From contig JBGRQB010000117.1 of NCBI GenBank assembly GCA_041725875.1, forward strand, positions 1-13,885: DNA of 13,885 nucleotides, read 5' to 3'. The number at the start of each line of letters is the position of its first letter. The stretch's first letter is position 1. The notes below the pieces were generated by a model. The model had not been told where the DNA came from, made no database searches, and worked only from the letters and a program-made list of their open reading frames with translations. Both the position numbers and the translations under genes were made by a program. This DNA is from JBGRQB01 sp041725875. GTDB taxonomy: Bacteria; Bacteroidota; Ignavibacteria; Ignavibacteriales; Melioribacteraceae. Positions 6,938 through 13,698 of the stretch are shown one piece after another.

Positions 6938-7792
6938 TTGAAAATTACCAAACAGTACACTAATCGGGAAAGCCAATCTTTAGACAAATATTTACAGGAA
7001 ATAGGAAAAGTTGAATTACTTTCGGCCGATGAAGAAATTGATCTGGCAATAAGAATCAGAAAAGGTGATCAGCTTGCACTTGAGAAACTAGTAAAATCGA
7101 ATCTTCGTTTTGTTGTTAGCGTGGCAAAACAGTATCAAAATCAGGGATTATCCCTTGGCGATTTAATTAATGAAGGTAATCTGGGATTAATAAAAGCCGC
7201 AAATCGTTTTGATGAAACACGCGGATTTAAATTTATCTCTTATGCCGTGTGGTGGATCAGACAATCAATCCTTCAGGCACTTGCCGAACAATCAAGAATT
7301 GTCAGACTCCCGCTCAACAGAGTTGGTGCACTAAACAAAATCGGAAAAGCATACAGCACTCTTGAACAGGAATTTGAAAGAGAACCAAGTGCACAGGAAC
7401 TTGCAAAAGAACTTGATATGGATGTTGAAGAAGTTTCTGAGACTTTGAAAATTTCCGGCAGACAAGTATCGGTTGATGCACCTTTTTCATCAGGAGAGGA
7501 AAACAGATTACTGGATGTTTTACACAATGATCAGCAGCCGGATCCTGATTACACTTTAATGGATGCGTCGCTTAAACATGAAATTCAAACCGCCCTTGGT
7601 TCACTTACACAAAGAGAAGCCGAAGTGGTGAAACTTTATTTTGGTCTGGAATATGAACACTCCCTTACGCTTGAAGAAATTGGTGAAAAATTTAACCTCA
7701 CCAGAGAGAGGGTTCGACAAATAAAAGAAAAAGCAATCAGAAGATTACGTCACACAACGCGAAGTAAAAATTTGAAAGCTTACTTAGGTTAA
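6938..7792 (+). CDS. rpoD: Primary RNA polymerase sigma factor (RpoD/SigA type, lacking region 1.1)
   Basis: The housekeeping sigma factor directs core RNA polymerase to most promoters. The 284-aa product contains region 1.2 (about 14-48, SLDKYLQEIGK), region 2 (49-118, with NLRFVVSVAKQYQ, GNLGLIKAANRFD and the SYAVWWIRQSI DNA-melting segment), region 3 (about 128-200) and region 4 (about 215-277) with the helix-turn-helix ending LTRERVRQIKEKAIRRLR. It starts directly before region 1.2 and lacks region 1.1, as in the short primary sigma factors of Bacteroidota relatives; E. coli RpoD is over 600 residues. The TTG start has an excellent ATGGAGG ribosome-binding site. Lying 16 nt after a vertex-protein gene and 3 nt before a lipoprotein gene, it is evidently part of one transcript. 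A second, alternative group-2 sigma cannot be fully excluded. Confidence 0.95.
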   Translation: MKITKQYTNRESQSLDKYLQEIGKVELLSADEEIDLAIRIRKGDQLALEKLVKSNLRFVVSVAKQYQNQGLSLGDLINEGNLGLIKAANRFDETRGFKFISYAVWWIRQSILQALAEQSRIVRLPLNRVGALNKIGKAYSTLEQEFEREPSAQELAKELDMDVEEVSETLKISGRQVSVDAPFSSGEENRLLDVLHNDQQPDPDYTLMDASLKHEIQTALGSLTQREAEVVKLYFGLEYEHSLTLEEIGEKFNLTRERVRQIKEKAIRRLRHTTRSKNLKAYLG

Positions 7793-7795
7793 TTT

Positions 7796-8500
7796 ATGAA
7801 TTACGGAAAACTTATAATGCTTTCTATTTTAACTGGTTCGCTCTTTTTGTTAAGCGGCTGCGGCTCTTCATCTTACAGTCAGCGTTATAATAAACCAAAA
7901 GAAAAAGAAGAAAAAAGAAAAAGCGGAAACAGATTCTCTTCCGTTGGTGATGAGTTTGAAGTTGTAACTGAAAAAGAAGCTGAAGAAATGACAGAAAGAG
8001 TCAGTTACAATGTTGAAGAACCGGAGTTCGATGAAACACCTGTGGAAGATGTTGAAGTTGATCTTGATCTGTTTAAAAGAAAATATAAGCTGGCTGAGAA
8101 AGTCGGACTTCCTTTAACTGACAGAGAAAGATTGCTGATGGAAATAATTAGCTATTTGGAAACCCCTTATGTTTACGGGGGAAATAATAGATCCGGTATT
8201 GATTGTTCTGCATTTACAAAAAATGTTATGCGAAAAGTTAATGTTAATCTTCCGCGTACTGCCAGACAACAATATCAAAAAGGAAAAGAGATTAGTAATA
8301 TGGATGAGTTACTTTACGGAGATCTGGTTTTTTTCGATACTCGTAAAGGAGTATTTCCGGGACATGTGGGGATTTATCTCGGCGATGAACTGTTTGTGCA
8401 CGCCAGTCGTTCCGGCGGTGTAACGGTCTCTTCTATGCAGAGCAGTTATTTTAACAAGCGTTTTATATCTGCAAGAAGAATTCACAAATTTATAAGGTAA
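7796..8500 (+). CDS. NlpC/P60-family lipoprotein, probable peptidoglycan endopeptidase
   Basis: NlpC/P60 enzymes are cysteine peptidases that usually cut D-glutamyl-meso-diaminopimelate bonds in peptidoglycan stem peptides. The 234-aa product has a lipoprotein signal: hydrophobic residues 5-20 and lipobox L-S-G-C with Cys22 as the lipid-modified residue. Residues 23-50 are Ser/Lys/Glu rich, and 51-95 are acidic and probably flexible. The catalytic domain covers about 107-234, with Cys137 in SGIDCSAF, His190 in PGHVGIYLG and a third polar residue, His202, in FVHASRSGG. It is expected at the periplasmic side, on the inner or outer membrane. The start lies 3 nt after the sigma factor stop, so translation may be coupled. 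Substrate specificity is inferred from the family only. Confidence 0.93.
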   Translation: MNYGKLIMLSILTGSLFLLSGCGSSSYSQRYNKPKEKEEKRKSGNRFSSVGDEFEVVTEKEAEEMTERVSYNVEEPEFDETPVEDVEVDLDLFKRKYKLAEKVGLPLTDRERLLMEIISYLETPYVYGGNNRSGIDCSAFTKNVMRKVNVNLPRTARQQYQKGKEISNMDELLYGDLVFFDTRKGVFPGHVGIYLGDELFVHASRSGGVTVSSMQSSYFNKRFISARRIHKFIR

Positions 8501-8530
8501 AAAGGTATTACTAATAATTAAGGAGTTCTT

Positions 8531-9922
8531 ATGGAATACAGAATTGAAACAGATACAATGGGTGAACTGAAAGTTCCTGCCGATAAATATTACGGTGCCC
8601 AGACAGCAAGATCTTTGATGAATTTTAAGATTGGCTATGAAAAAATGCCGAGAGAATTGATCAGAGCTTTAGGTGTTTTGAAAAAAGCTGCTGCTATGGC
8701 TAACAGCAAACTGGGAATTCTTCCTGCAGAAAAAGCTGACCTGATAGTTAAAGCTGCTAACGAAGTTATTGAAGGAAAACTTGATGAACATTTTCCTTTG
8801 GTTGTGTGGCAGACTGGTAGCGGAACCCAGACAAATATGAACACCAACGAAGTTATTGCAAACAGAGCAATTGAAATTGCAGGCGGAGTGTTGGGAAGTA
8901 AAGACCCGATTCATCCAAATGACGATGTGAATAAAGCGCAATCTTCAAACGATACTTTTCCTACAGCAATGCACATTGCCGCTGTTGAAGAGGTGTACAG
9001 AAGATTGATACCAATGGTTTCCAAACTGAAAGATGCTTTGAAAATCAAGCAGGAGCAATTTAAAGATGTTATTAAAATTGGTCGTACTCATTTAATGGAT
9101 GCTGTTCCGTTAACTTTGGGACAGGAATTCAGCGGTTATGTTCAGCAGCTTCAAAATGGACTTGAAAGAATTGAAGGATGTCTTCCAAGATTATCTCAGC
9201 TTGCTCTTGGCGGAACCGCAGTTGGAACCGGATTAAATACTCATCCTGAATTTGCAGAACTTTCAGCAAAATATATCAGTGAAATTACTGACAGAAGTTT
9301 TGAAACAGCACCAAATAAATTTGAAGCACTTGCTGCACACGATGCAATAGTAGAAGCAAGCGGCGTTATGAAAACTCTTGCCTGTTCATTAATGAAAATT
9401 GCAAATGATATTCGTTTACTTGGTTCCGGACCAAGATGCGGTATTGGTGAAATTGCATTGCCTGCAAACGAACCGGGCAGTTCTATTATGCCTGGTAAAG
9501 TTAATCCAACTCAGCCTGAAGCAATGACAATGGTTTGTGCACAGGTTATAGGAAATGATACAGCAATAAATGTTGGCGGTGCAACCGGTCATTTTGAACT
9601 GAACGTATTCAAGCCAATGATGATATATAATTTGTTACAATCAATCAGACTCCTTTCAGATTCTTGCGAAAGCTTTACAAATAACTGTGTAGTTGGAATT
9701 GAAGCTGTTAAAGAAAATATCGACTCACATTTGAGAAATTCTTTAATGTTGGTTACGGCTCTTAACCCTCACATTGGTTATGATAATGCTGCAAAAGTTG
9801 CAAAAAAAGCATTTAATGATAACTCAACCCTTAAAGAAGCAGTAGTCGAACTTGGCTTGCTCACCGAAGAGGAATTTGACGAAAAAGTGCGTCCTGAAAA
9901 TATGGTTGGCCCAAAAGCTTAA
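8531..9922 (+). CDS. fumC: Class II fumarate hydratase
   Basis: FumC catalyses reversible hydration of fumarate to L-malate in the TCA cycle, without an iron-sulfur cluster. The 463-aa length is standard. Visible features are the N-terminal ETDTMGELKVPADKYYGAQT segment, the TGSGTQTNMNTNEV block, catalytic-base region His187 in GRTHLMDA, and the superfamily signature GSSIMPGKVNP at about 316-326 containing the flexible-loop serines 317-318. The TMGEL/GTQTNMN pattern and the overall match favour fumarase over aspartase or argininosuccinate lyase. The ATG has a clear AAGGAG upstream. It is the last gene before a strong terminator, 30 nt after the NlpC/P60 gene with no terminator between, so it probably shares the upstream transcript. 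Confidence 0.97.
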   Translation: MEYRIETDTMGELKVPADKYYGAQTARSLMNFKIGYEKMPRELIRALGVLKKAAAMANSKLGILPAEKADLIVKAANEVIEGKLDEHFPLVVWQTGSGTQTNMNTNEVIANRAIEIAGGVLGSKDPIHPNDDVNKAQSSNDTFPTAMHIAAVEEVYRRLIPMVSKLKDALKIKQEQFKDVIKIGRTHLMDAVPLTLGQEFSGYVQQLQNGLERIEGCLPRLSQLALGGTAVGTGLNTHPEFAELSAKYISEITDRSFETAPNKFEALAAHDAIVEASGVMKTLACSLMKIANDIRLLGSGPRCGIGEIALPANEPGSSIMPGKVNPTQPEAMTMVCAQVIGNDTAINVGGATGHFELNVFKPMMIYNLLQSIRLLSDSCESFTNNCVVGIEAVKENIDSHLRNSLMLVTALNPHIGYDNAAKVAKKAFNDNSTLKEAVVELGLLTEEEFDEKVRPENMVGPKA

Positions 9923-9931
9923 AAAATGAAG

Positions 9932-9956
9932 AACCCCGTTAAAAACGGGGTTTTTT
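9932..9956 (+). terminator. Rho-independent terminator after fumC
   Basis: A perfect 9-bp stem (9932-9940 with 9944-9952) with CCCCG/CGGGG core and an AAA loop is followed by a run of T to 9956. It lies 10 nt past the fumC stop and closes the transcription unit that begins near 6340. Confidence 0.92.
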
Positions 9957-9957
9957 A

Positions 9958-9987
9958 TTTGGTAGAGTCATAAATATACTATTTATT
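9958..9987 (+). promoter_or_regulatory. Weak candidate promoter for the small hypothetical gene
   Basis: TTTG at 9958-9961, then 18 nt, then TATTTATT at 9980-9987, a two-mismatch version of TAnnTTTG. It follows the fumC terminator directly, where a new promoter would be expected. The match is degenerate and its TTTG overlaps the end of the terminator's T-rich tail. Confidence 0.3.
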
Positions 9988-10001
9988 TACAGTGTCAATT
10001 T

Positions 10002-10358
10002 TTGAATTTTAACCTAACAGAGAGAAAATTGCAGGAAACTATTCTAAATATCTACTTAATTATTGAAGATGGTAAGGTTGTGGCTTTTAAAGCAAAAGCT
10101 TATAAACATGATGATAATGACAATATCAAAATTCAATATTTAAAAGATCATGTTAAACCGGATTTTGATTCGGCTTATACATTTGATGCTCCGGAAAATA
10201 AAAAAGGCGAGTTTATGAGATATAATGAATTTGCCAAACTGGAAAAAGCCGGAAGACAATTTGAACTTTTTGAAGAAATTTTTTCTGAATTTGAAGTTCC
10301 TGAAAACCCACTCATTTGCGTTACTCCGGTGGTTAATGGAGAAATTGTATCTGAATAA
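10002..10358 (+). CDS. Hypothetical protein, 118 aa, family not recognised
   Basis: I do not recognise this protein. It is hydrophilic and acidic, with no signal peptide or membrane segment, so it is probably cytoplasmic. The first part alternates hydrophobic and polar residues (I-L-N-I-Y-L-I-I, then K-V-V-A-F-K-A-K-A-Y) as expected for beta strands. The middle holds an aromatic- and charge-rich helix (F-E-L-F-E-E-I-F-S-E-F), and the end (L-I-C-V-T-P-V-V-N-G) is another probable strand. Codon use resembles its neighbours. The start is uncertain: TTG at 10002 lacks a clear ribosome-binding site, and TTG at 10029, preceded by AGAGAG, would remove nine residues. It stands between fumC and tkt, separated from fumC by a terminator and from tkt by 62 nt. 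Confidence 0.7.
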   Translation: MNFNLTERKLQETILNIYLIIEDGKVVAFKAKAYKHDDNDNIKIQYLKDHVKPDFDSAYTFDAPENKKGEFMRYNEFAKLEKAGRQFELFEEIFSEFEVPENPLICVTPVVNGEIVSE

Positions 10359-10361
10359 TCA

Positions 10362-10369
10362 TAAATTTG
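10362..10369 (+). promoter_or_regulatory. TAnnTTTG element upstream of transketolase
   Basis: TAAATTTG is an exact match to the Bacteroidota -7 consensus and lies in the 62-nt gap before tkt. The nearest upstream TTG, in the end of the preceding gene, is only about 14-15 nt away, shorter than the 18 nt seen at the better sites. An AT-rich stretch follows. The transketolase gene could be transcribed from here or together with the upstream gene. Confidence 0.3.
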
Positions 10370-10420
10370 AAATCTTAATTAATTCTTTAATATATTTTTT
10401 ATCGGGGATAGGTAAAATTA

Positions 10421-12427
10421 ATGTCGACGTTAAACACTGAGTTACAGACAAAGTGCGTCAATACTATTCGAACATTGTCAATTGATGCAATTCAAAAAGC
10501 AAATTCTGGTCATCCAGGAATGCCAATGGGCTGTGCCCCAATTGCGCATCTTTTATATTCAAAAATTTTAAAACATAACCCTGCCAATCCAAAATGGCTT
10601 AACAGAGATCGCTTTATACTTTCTGCCGGACACGGAAGTATGCTGCTTTATTCATCTCTTCATTTAGCAGGATATGGTGTTTCACTTGATGATATTAAAA
10701 ATTTCAGACAGTGGGAAAGCAAAACTCCGGGTCATCCCGAAGTTAACGAAACTCCGGGCGTTGAAACAACTACCGGTCCGCTCGGACAGGGAATTGTAAA
10801 TGCTGTGGGTATGGCTGTTGCATATTCTCATTTGGCAGAAAGATACAACAAAGATGAAGTTAAATTACTCGATCATTTTATTTATGCAATTACATCCGAT
10901 GGTGAAATTATGGAAGGTATATCACACGAAGCTTCCTCTTTTGCCGGACACAACAAATTGAGTAATCTTATTTTATTTTATGATGATAACAATATTTCAA
11001 TTGAAGGAAATGTAACAATTACAATGTCTGAAGATGTTGCTTCCAGATATGAAGCTTACGGCTGGCACGTTCAGGTTGTTGAAGATGTTAACGATCTTGA
11101 TGTACTTGAAACAGCAGTTCTTGAAGCTCAAAAAGATGGCCGGCCTTCAATTATAATTACAAAAACCCATATTGGGTATGGAAGTCCGAACAAACAAGAT
11201 ACTTCTGCTTCTCACGGTGCTCCGCTTGGTGCTGAAGAAATTGAACTTACAAAAGAAAATCTTGGCTTTCCGAAAGAAAAACATTTCTTTGTCCCTGAAG
11301 AAGTTACTGAATTTTATTCATCTGTAAAAACAGTTGGCAAAGAAAAAGAAGACGAATGGAATAAAATCTTTAGCGAGTATAAAGAAAAATATCCAAAAGA
11401 AGCTGAAGAGTTTTTAAATATATTAAATGGCGAATTTGGAAGCGAATGGTTTGATGCTGTTCCCGAGTTCAAACCTGAAGATGGTAAAATTGCAACAAGA
11501 GCTGCCTCAGGAAAAGTAATAAACGCTATTGCCGATTCACTACCAACTTTATTAGGCGGTTCTGCAGACTTGGCAGGTTCTAACAATACTCAAATCAAAA
11601 ATTCCGAATCTTTCTGTGTTGATAATTATGCAGGCAGAAACTTCCACTTTGGTGTGAGAGAACATTCAATGGCTGCAATTCTTAACGGAATGGCTCTTTA
11701 CGGCGGATTAATTCCTTATGGCGGTACTTTCCTTGTGTTTATGGATTATATGAAATCTCCAATGAGAATGGCTGCGTTGATGGAACAAAAAGTTATTTTT
11801 GTTCTTACTCACGATAGTATCGGACTTGGAGAAGATGGCCCGACACATCAGCCAATTGAGCATTTAATGAACCTCAGATCAATTCCTAATTTAGTAATGC
11901 TTCGTCCGGCAGATGCCAATGAAACAGCTGAAGCCTGGAAATTTGCTATTCAACATAAAGGCGGACCAGTTGCTTTGTGTCTTACAAGACAAGGATTGCC
12001 AATCCTTTCAGCTGACAAAGTTAAAGATTCTTCCAAAGGAGCTTACATTTTAAGAGATACTGCAGAGACTCCTGATGTTATCTTAATGTCAACTGGAAGT
12101 GAAGTTGAACTTGCTGCAAAAGCTGCTGATAAACTTGCAGAAGAAAAAATTGAAGCAAGAGTAGTCAGTTTACCAAGCTGGGAATTATTTGATAAACAAA
12201 CAGAAGAATATAAAGAAACAATATTACCTAAAAATGTAAGAGCAAGAGTTTCAATAGAAGCCGGAATTAAAATGGGCTGGGAAAGATTTATCGGTTTTGA
12301 AGGTGAAGCTGTTAGTCTTGATCGCTTTGGTGCTTCTGCTCCTGCCGGTGTTTTATTTGAGAAATTTGGCTTTACAGTGGAAAATGTTGTTGAAAAAGCT
12401 AAAAAAGCAATTGAAAGAAATAAGTAA
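10421..12427 (+). CDS. tkt: Transketolase
   Basis: Transketolase is a thiamine-diphosphate enzyme that moves two-carbon ketol units between sugar phosphates in the non-oxidative pentose phosphate pathway. The 668-aa product is full length, with all three domains. Visible motifs: SGHPGMPMG (29-37), AGHGSMLLYS (His71), TTTGPLGQG, the cofactor segment SDGEIMEGISHE (159-170) leading to YDDNNISI, the pyrimidine-domain FGVREHSMA with the cofactor-activating glutamate, and HDSIGLGEDGPTHQP. The first Gly of the usual GDG cofactor motif is Ser159; the metal-binding Asp160 and the downstream asparagines are kept, so activity is expected. The ATG has GGGGATAGG upstream. A strong terminator follows. Together with deoB it connects pentose phosphates from nucleoside salvage to glycolysis. 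Confidence 0.97.
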   Translation: MSTLNTELQTKCVNTIRTLSIDAIQKANSGHPGMPMGCAPIAHLLYSKILKHNPANPKWLNRDRFILSAGHGSMLLYSSLHLAGYGVSLDDIKNFRQWESKTPGHPEVNETPGVETTTGPLGQGIVNAVGMAVAYSHLAERYNKDEVKLLDHFIYAITSDGEIMEGISHEASSFAGHNKLSNLILFYDDNNISIEGNVTITMSEDVASRYEAYGWHVQVVEDVNDLDVLETAVLEAQKDGRPSIIITKTHIGYGSPNKQDTSASHGAPLGAEEIELTKENLGFPKEKHFFVPEEVTEFYSSVKTVGKEKEDEWNKIFSEYKEKYPKEAEEFLNILNGEFGSEWFDAVPEFKPEDGKIATRAASGKVINAIADSLPTLLGGSADLAGSNNTQIKNSESFCVDNYAGRNFHFGVREHSMAAILNGMALYGGLIPYGGTFLVFMDYMKSPMRMAALMEQKVIFVLTHDSIGLGEDGPTHQPIEHLMNLRSIPNLVMLRPADANETAEAWKFAIQHKGGPVALCLTRQGLPILSADKVKDSSKGAYILRDTAETPDVILMSTGSEVELAAKAADKLAEEKIEARVVSLPSWELFDKQTEEYKETILPKNVRARVSIEAGIKMGWERFIGFEGEAVSLDRFGASAPAGVLFEKFGFTVENVVEKAKKAIERNK

Positions 12428-12451
12428 TTTTATAATTACATATAAAGAATT

Positions 12452-12476
12452 AGCCCCGGTGTATCGGGGCTTTTTT
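12452..12476 (+). terminator. Rho-independent terminator after tkt
   Basis: A 7-bp GC-rich stem (12452-12458 with 12465-12471, AGCCCCG/CGGGGCT), a 6-nt loop and a T run to 12476, located 24 nt past the tkt stop. It separates tkt from the convergent minus-strand gene. The opposite strand lacks a clean T run after the stem, so it is at best a weak terminator in that direction. Confidence 0.9.
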
Positions 12477-12494
12477 ATTTTAAAAAGTAAATAT

Positions 12495-13109
12495 CTAGAA
12501 CAAGTATTTAATGGCTACAAATCCGCCAATTAGTAAAACCGTAAAAAGGATTGCAAGTTTGTCGAAATATTTATCGATAAACCCTTTTATTTGTTCTCCA
12601 TATTTCCATAAAAGGAAAGCAACAAGGAAAAATCTGGCTGAGCGACTAATAACAGAAGCCACAAGAAACATTGGTAAGTTGATGCTGAAAGCACCGCTCG
12701 AAATTGTAAAAATCTTAAACGGAATAGGAGTAAATCCGGCAGTAAAAATTATCCAAAAATCATATTTTTCATACATTTGCTGAATTTTAAAGAATTGATC
12801 CTGCGTAAATCCGGGGATGTTATCAAAAAAGAACATTGCAAATGAAGAAAAATCGCTGCCGTTTGTCCACCAAACAAAATAGCCAAGCGCATAACCGAGC
12901 AATGCCCCTGCAACCGAACCAATTGCACAATTTGTTGCAAATTTGAAAGCCTTAGATTTTGCCCCTAAAACTAGAGCAATAAGAAGTGCATCTGGCGGAA
13001 TCGGGAAAAACGATGCTTCGGCAAATGCAATTAAAAAGAGTGCTAGTGAGCCATAAGGTGTTTCTGCCCAATGTAACATCCAATCATATAGTTTTCTGAT
13101 ATATTTCAT
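12495..13109 (-). CDS. YqaA-type inner-membrane protein (VTT/SNARE-associated/DedA superfamily)
   Basis: The 204-aa product has several hydrophobic segments (about 20-48, 60-83, 117-145, 147-167 and 184-203) and fits the VTT-domain family related to DedA, whose members are linked to lipid scrambling or flipping and membrane homeostasis. Family-like features are the short N-terminal amphipathic stretch, the re-entrant segment AEASFFPIPPD (30-40), the motif FTPIPFKIFTISSGAF (126-141) and the arginines in SRSARFF (155-161). I chose the ATG at 13109, preceded by GCGAG; an in-frame TTG at 13133 would add eight residues not typical of the family. It is convergent with tkt and divergent from the ECF sigma gene, and seems to be a single-gene unit. 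The substrate is unknown. Confidence 0.88.
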   Translation of the reverse strand: MKYIRKLYDWMLHWAETPYGSLALFLIAFAEASFFPIPPDALLIALVLGAKSKAFKFATNCAIGSVAGALLGYALGYFVWWTNGSDFSSFAMFFFDNIPGFTQDQFFKIQQMYEKYDFWIIFTAGFTPIPFKIFTISSGAFSINLPMFLVASVISRSARFFLVAFLLWKYGEQIKGFIDKYFDKLAILFTVLLIGGFVAIKYLF

Positions 13110-13141
13110 AATCTCGCAATTTTGTGAAATCAAGTATAATA

Positions 13142-13159
13142 AAAAAAAATATTTTTTTT
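13142..13159. repeat. 18-bp A8-TA-T8 perfect palindrome in the divergent intergenic region
   Basis: Eight A, then TA, then eight T form a perfect palindrome between the divergent yqaA-like and ECF sigma genes. It ends 8 nt upstream of the proposed ECF -35 element, a position where UP elements act. It may bend DNA or recruit the alpha C-terminal domain, or may simply reflect low complexity. Confidence 0.55.
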
Positions 13160-13167
13160 AAGAATGT

Positions 13168-13195
13168 TGTAACTTTATAGATGTTTCTGGGTCTA
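13168..13195 (+). promoter_or_regulatory. Probable ECF-type promoter for the sigma/anti-sigma pair
   Basis: TGTAAC (13168-13173) and GTCTA (13191-13195) are separated by 17 nt. An AAC-containing -35 and a GTC/CGTC-type -10 at this distance are typical of promoters recognised by extracytoplasmic-function sigma factors, many of which autoregulate. It lies 25 nt upstream of the sigma gene start. Confidence 0.5.
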
Positions 13196-13220
13196 TTTAT
13201 CGGATTATACAAAAGAAGTT

Positions 13221-13694
13221 ATGGCCAATACTGACAGAAAAATTTCAGAACTATACGTAAAGTACCAAAACGACATCTTTTACTATTCATTAGGATTAAT
13301 GAAAAATGAAGATGATGCGAAAGATGTTGTTCAGGAAGTATTTTTACGATGTAATAAAAATCTGGGATCTTTCAGGGGGGATTGCACGGAAAAAACCTGG
13401 CTGATGGTTATTGCCCGAAACTACTGTTATAAATTGTTGAAAGCAAAAAAACTATTAACCGATCCGCTTGACGACTTCAAAGATGAAAAAATCGAAATAA
13501 ATATTGACGAGAAACTTACGCTTGATGAAGCTTTAAATTCATTATCCAAAGAAAATTTTGAAATTCTGTACTTGAAAGAGTATGCCGGCTATTCTTACAA
13601 GGAAATTGCGGAGATTATGGATATTTCATTAAGCAATGTAAAAATAAAACTGTTTCGCATAAGACAGCAGTTAAGAAAAAACATTGAAAGGTAA
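13221..13694 (+). CDS. ECF-family RNA polymerase sigma factor
   Basis: ECF sigma factors turn on small regulons in response to envelope or stress signals. The 157-aa product has only regions 2 and 4. Region 2 (about 8-75) contains YQNDIFYYSLGLMKNEDDAKDVVQEVF-type sequence, the D-D-A-x-D-V-x-Q-E-V-F signature and the T-W-L-M-V-I-A-R-N segment that contacts the -10 element. Region 4 (about 100-155) has the helix-turn-helix YSYKEIAEIMDISLSNVKIKLFRIR. The linker between them is short and acidic. The ATG has AAGAAG a few bases upstream. A probable anti-sigma gene starts 4 nt after the stop, and a promoter motif of ECF type precedes the gene, so autoregulation is likely. The inducing signal cannot be inferred. 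Confidence 0.95.
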   Translation: MANTDRKISELYVKYQNDIFYYSLGLMKNEDDAKDVVQEVFLRCNKNLGSFRGDCTEKTWLMVIARNYCYKLLKAKKLLTDPLDDFKDEKIEINIDEKLTLDEALNSLSKENFEILYLKEYAGYSYKEIAEIMDISLSNVKIKLFRIRQQLRKNIER

Positions 13695-13698
13695 CAAA

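Noticed and set aside
12511..12783. 90-aa plus-strand frame inside the yqaA-like gene
   Set aside because: Antisense to a coherent membrane protein with family motifs on the minus strand.
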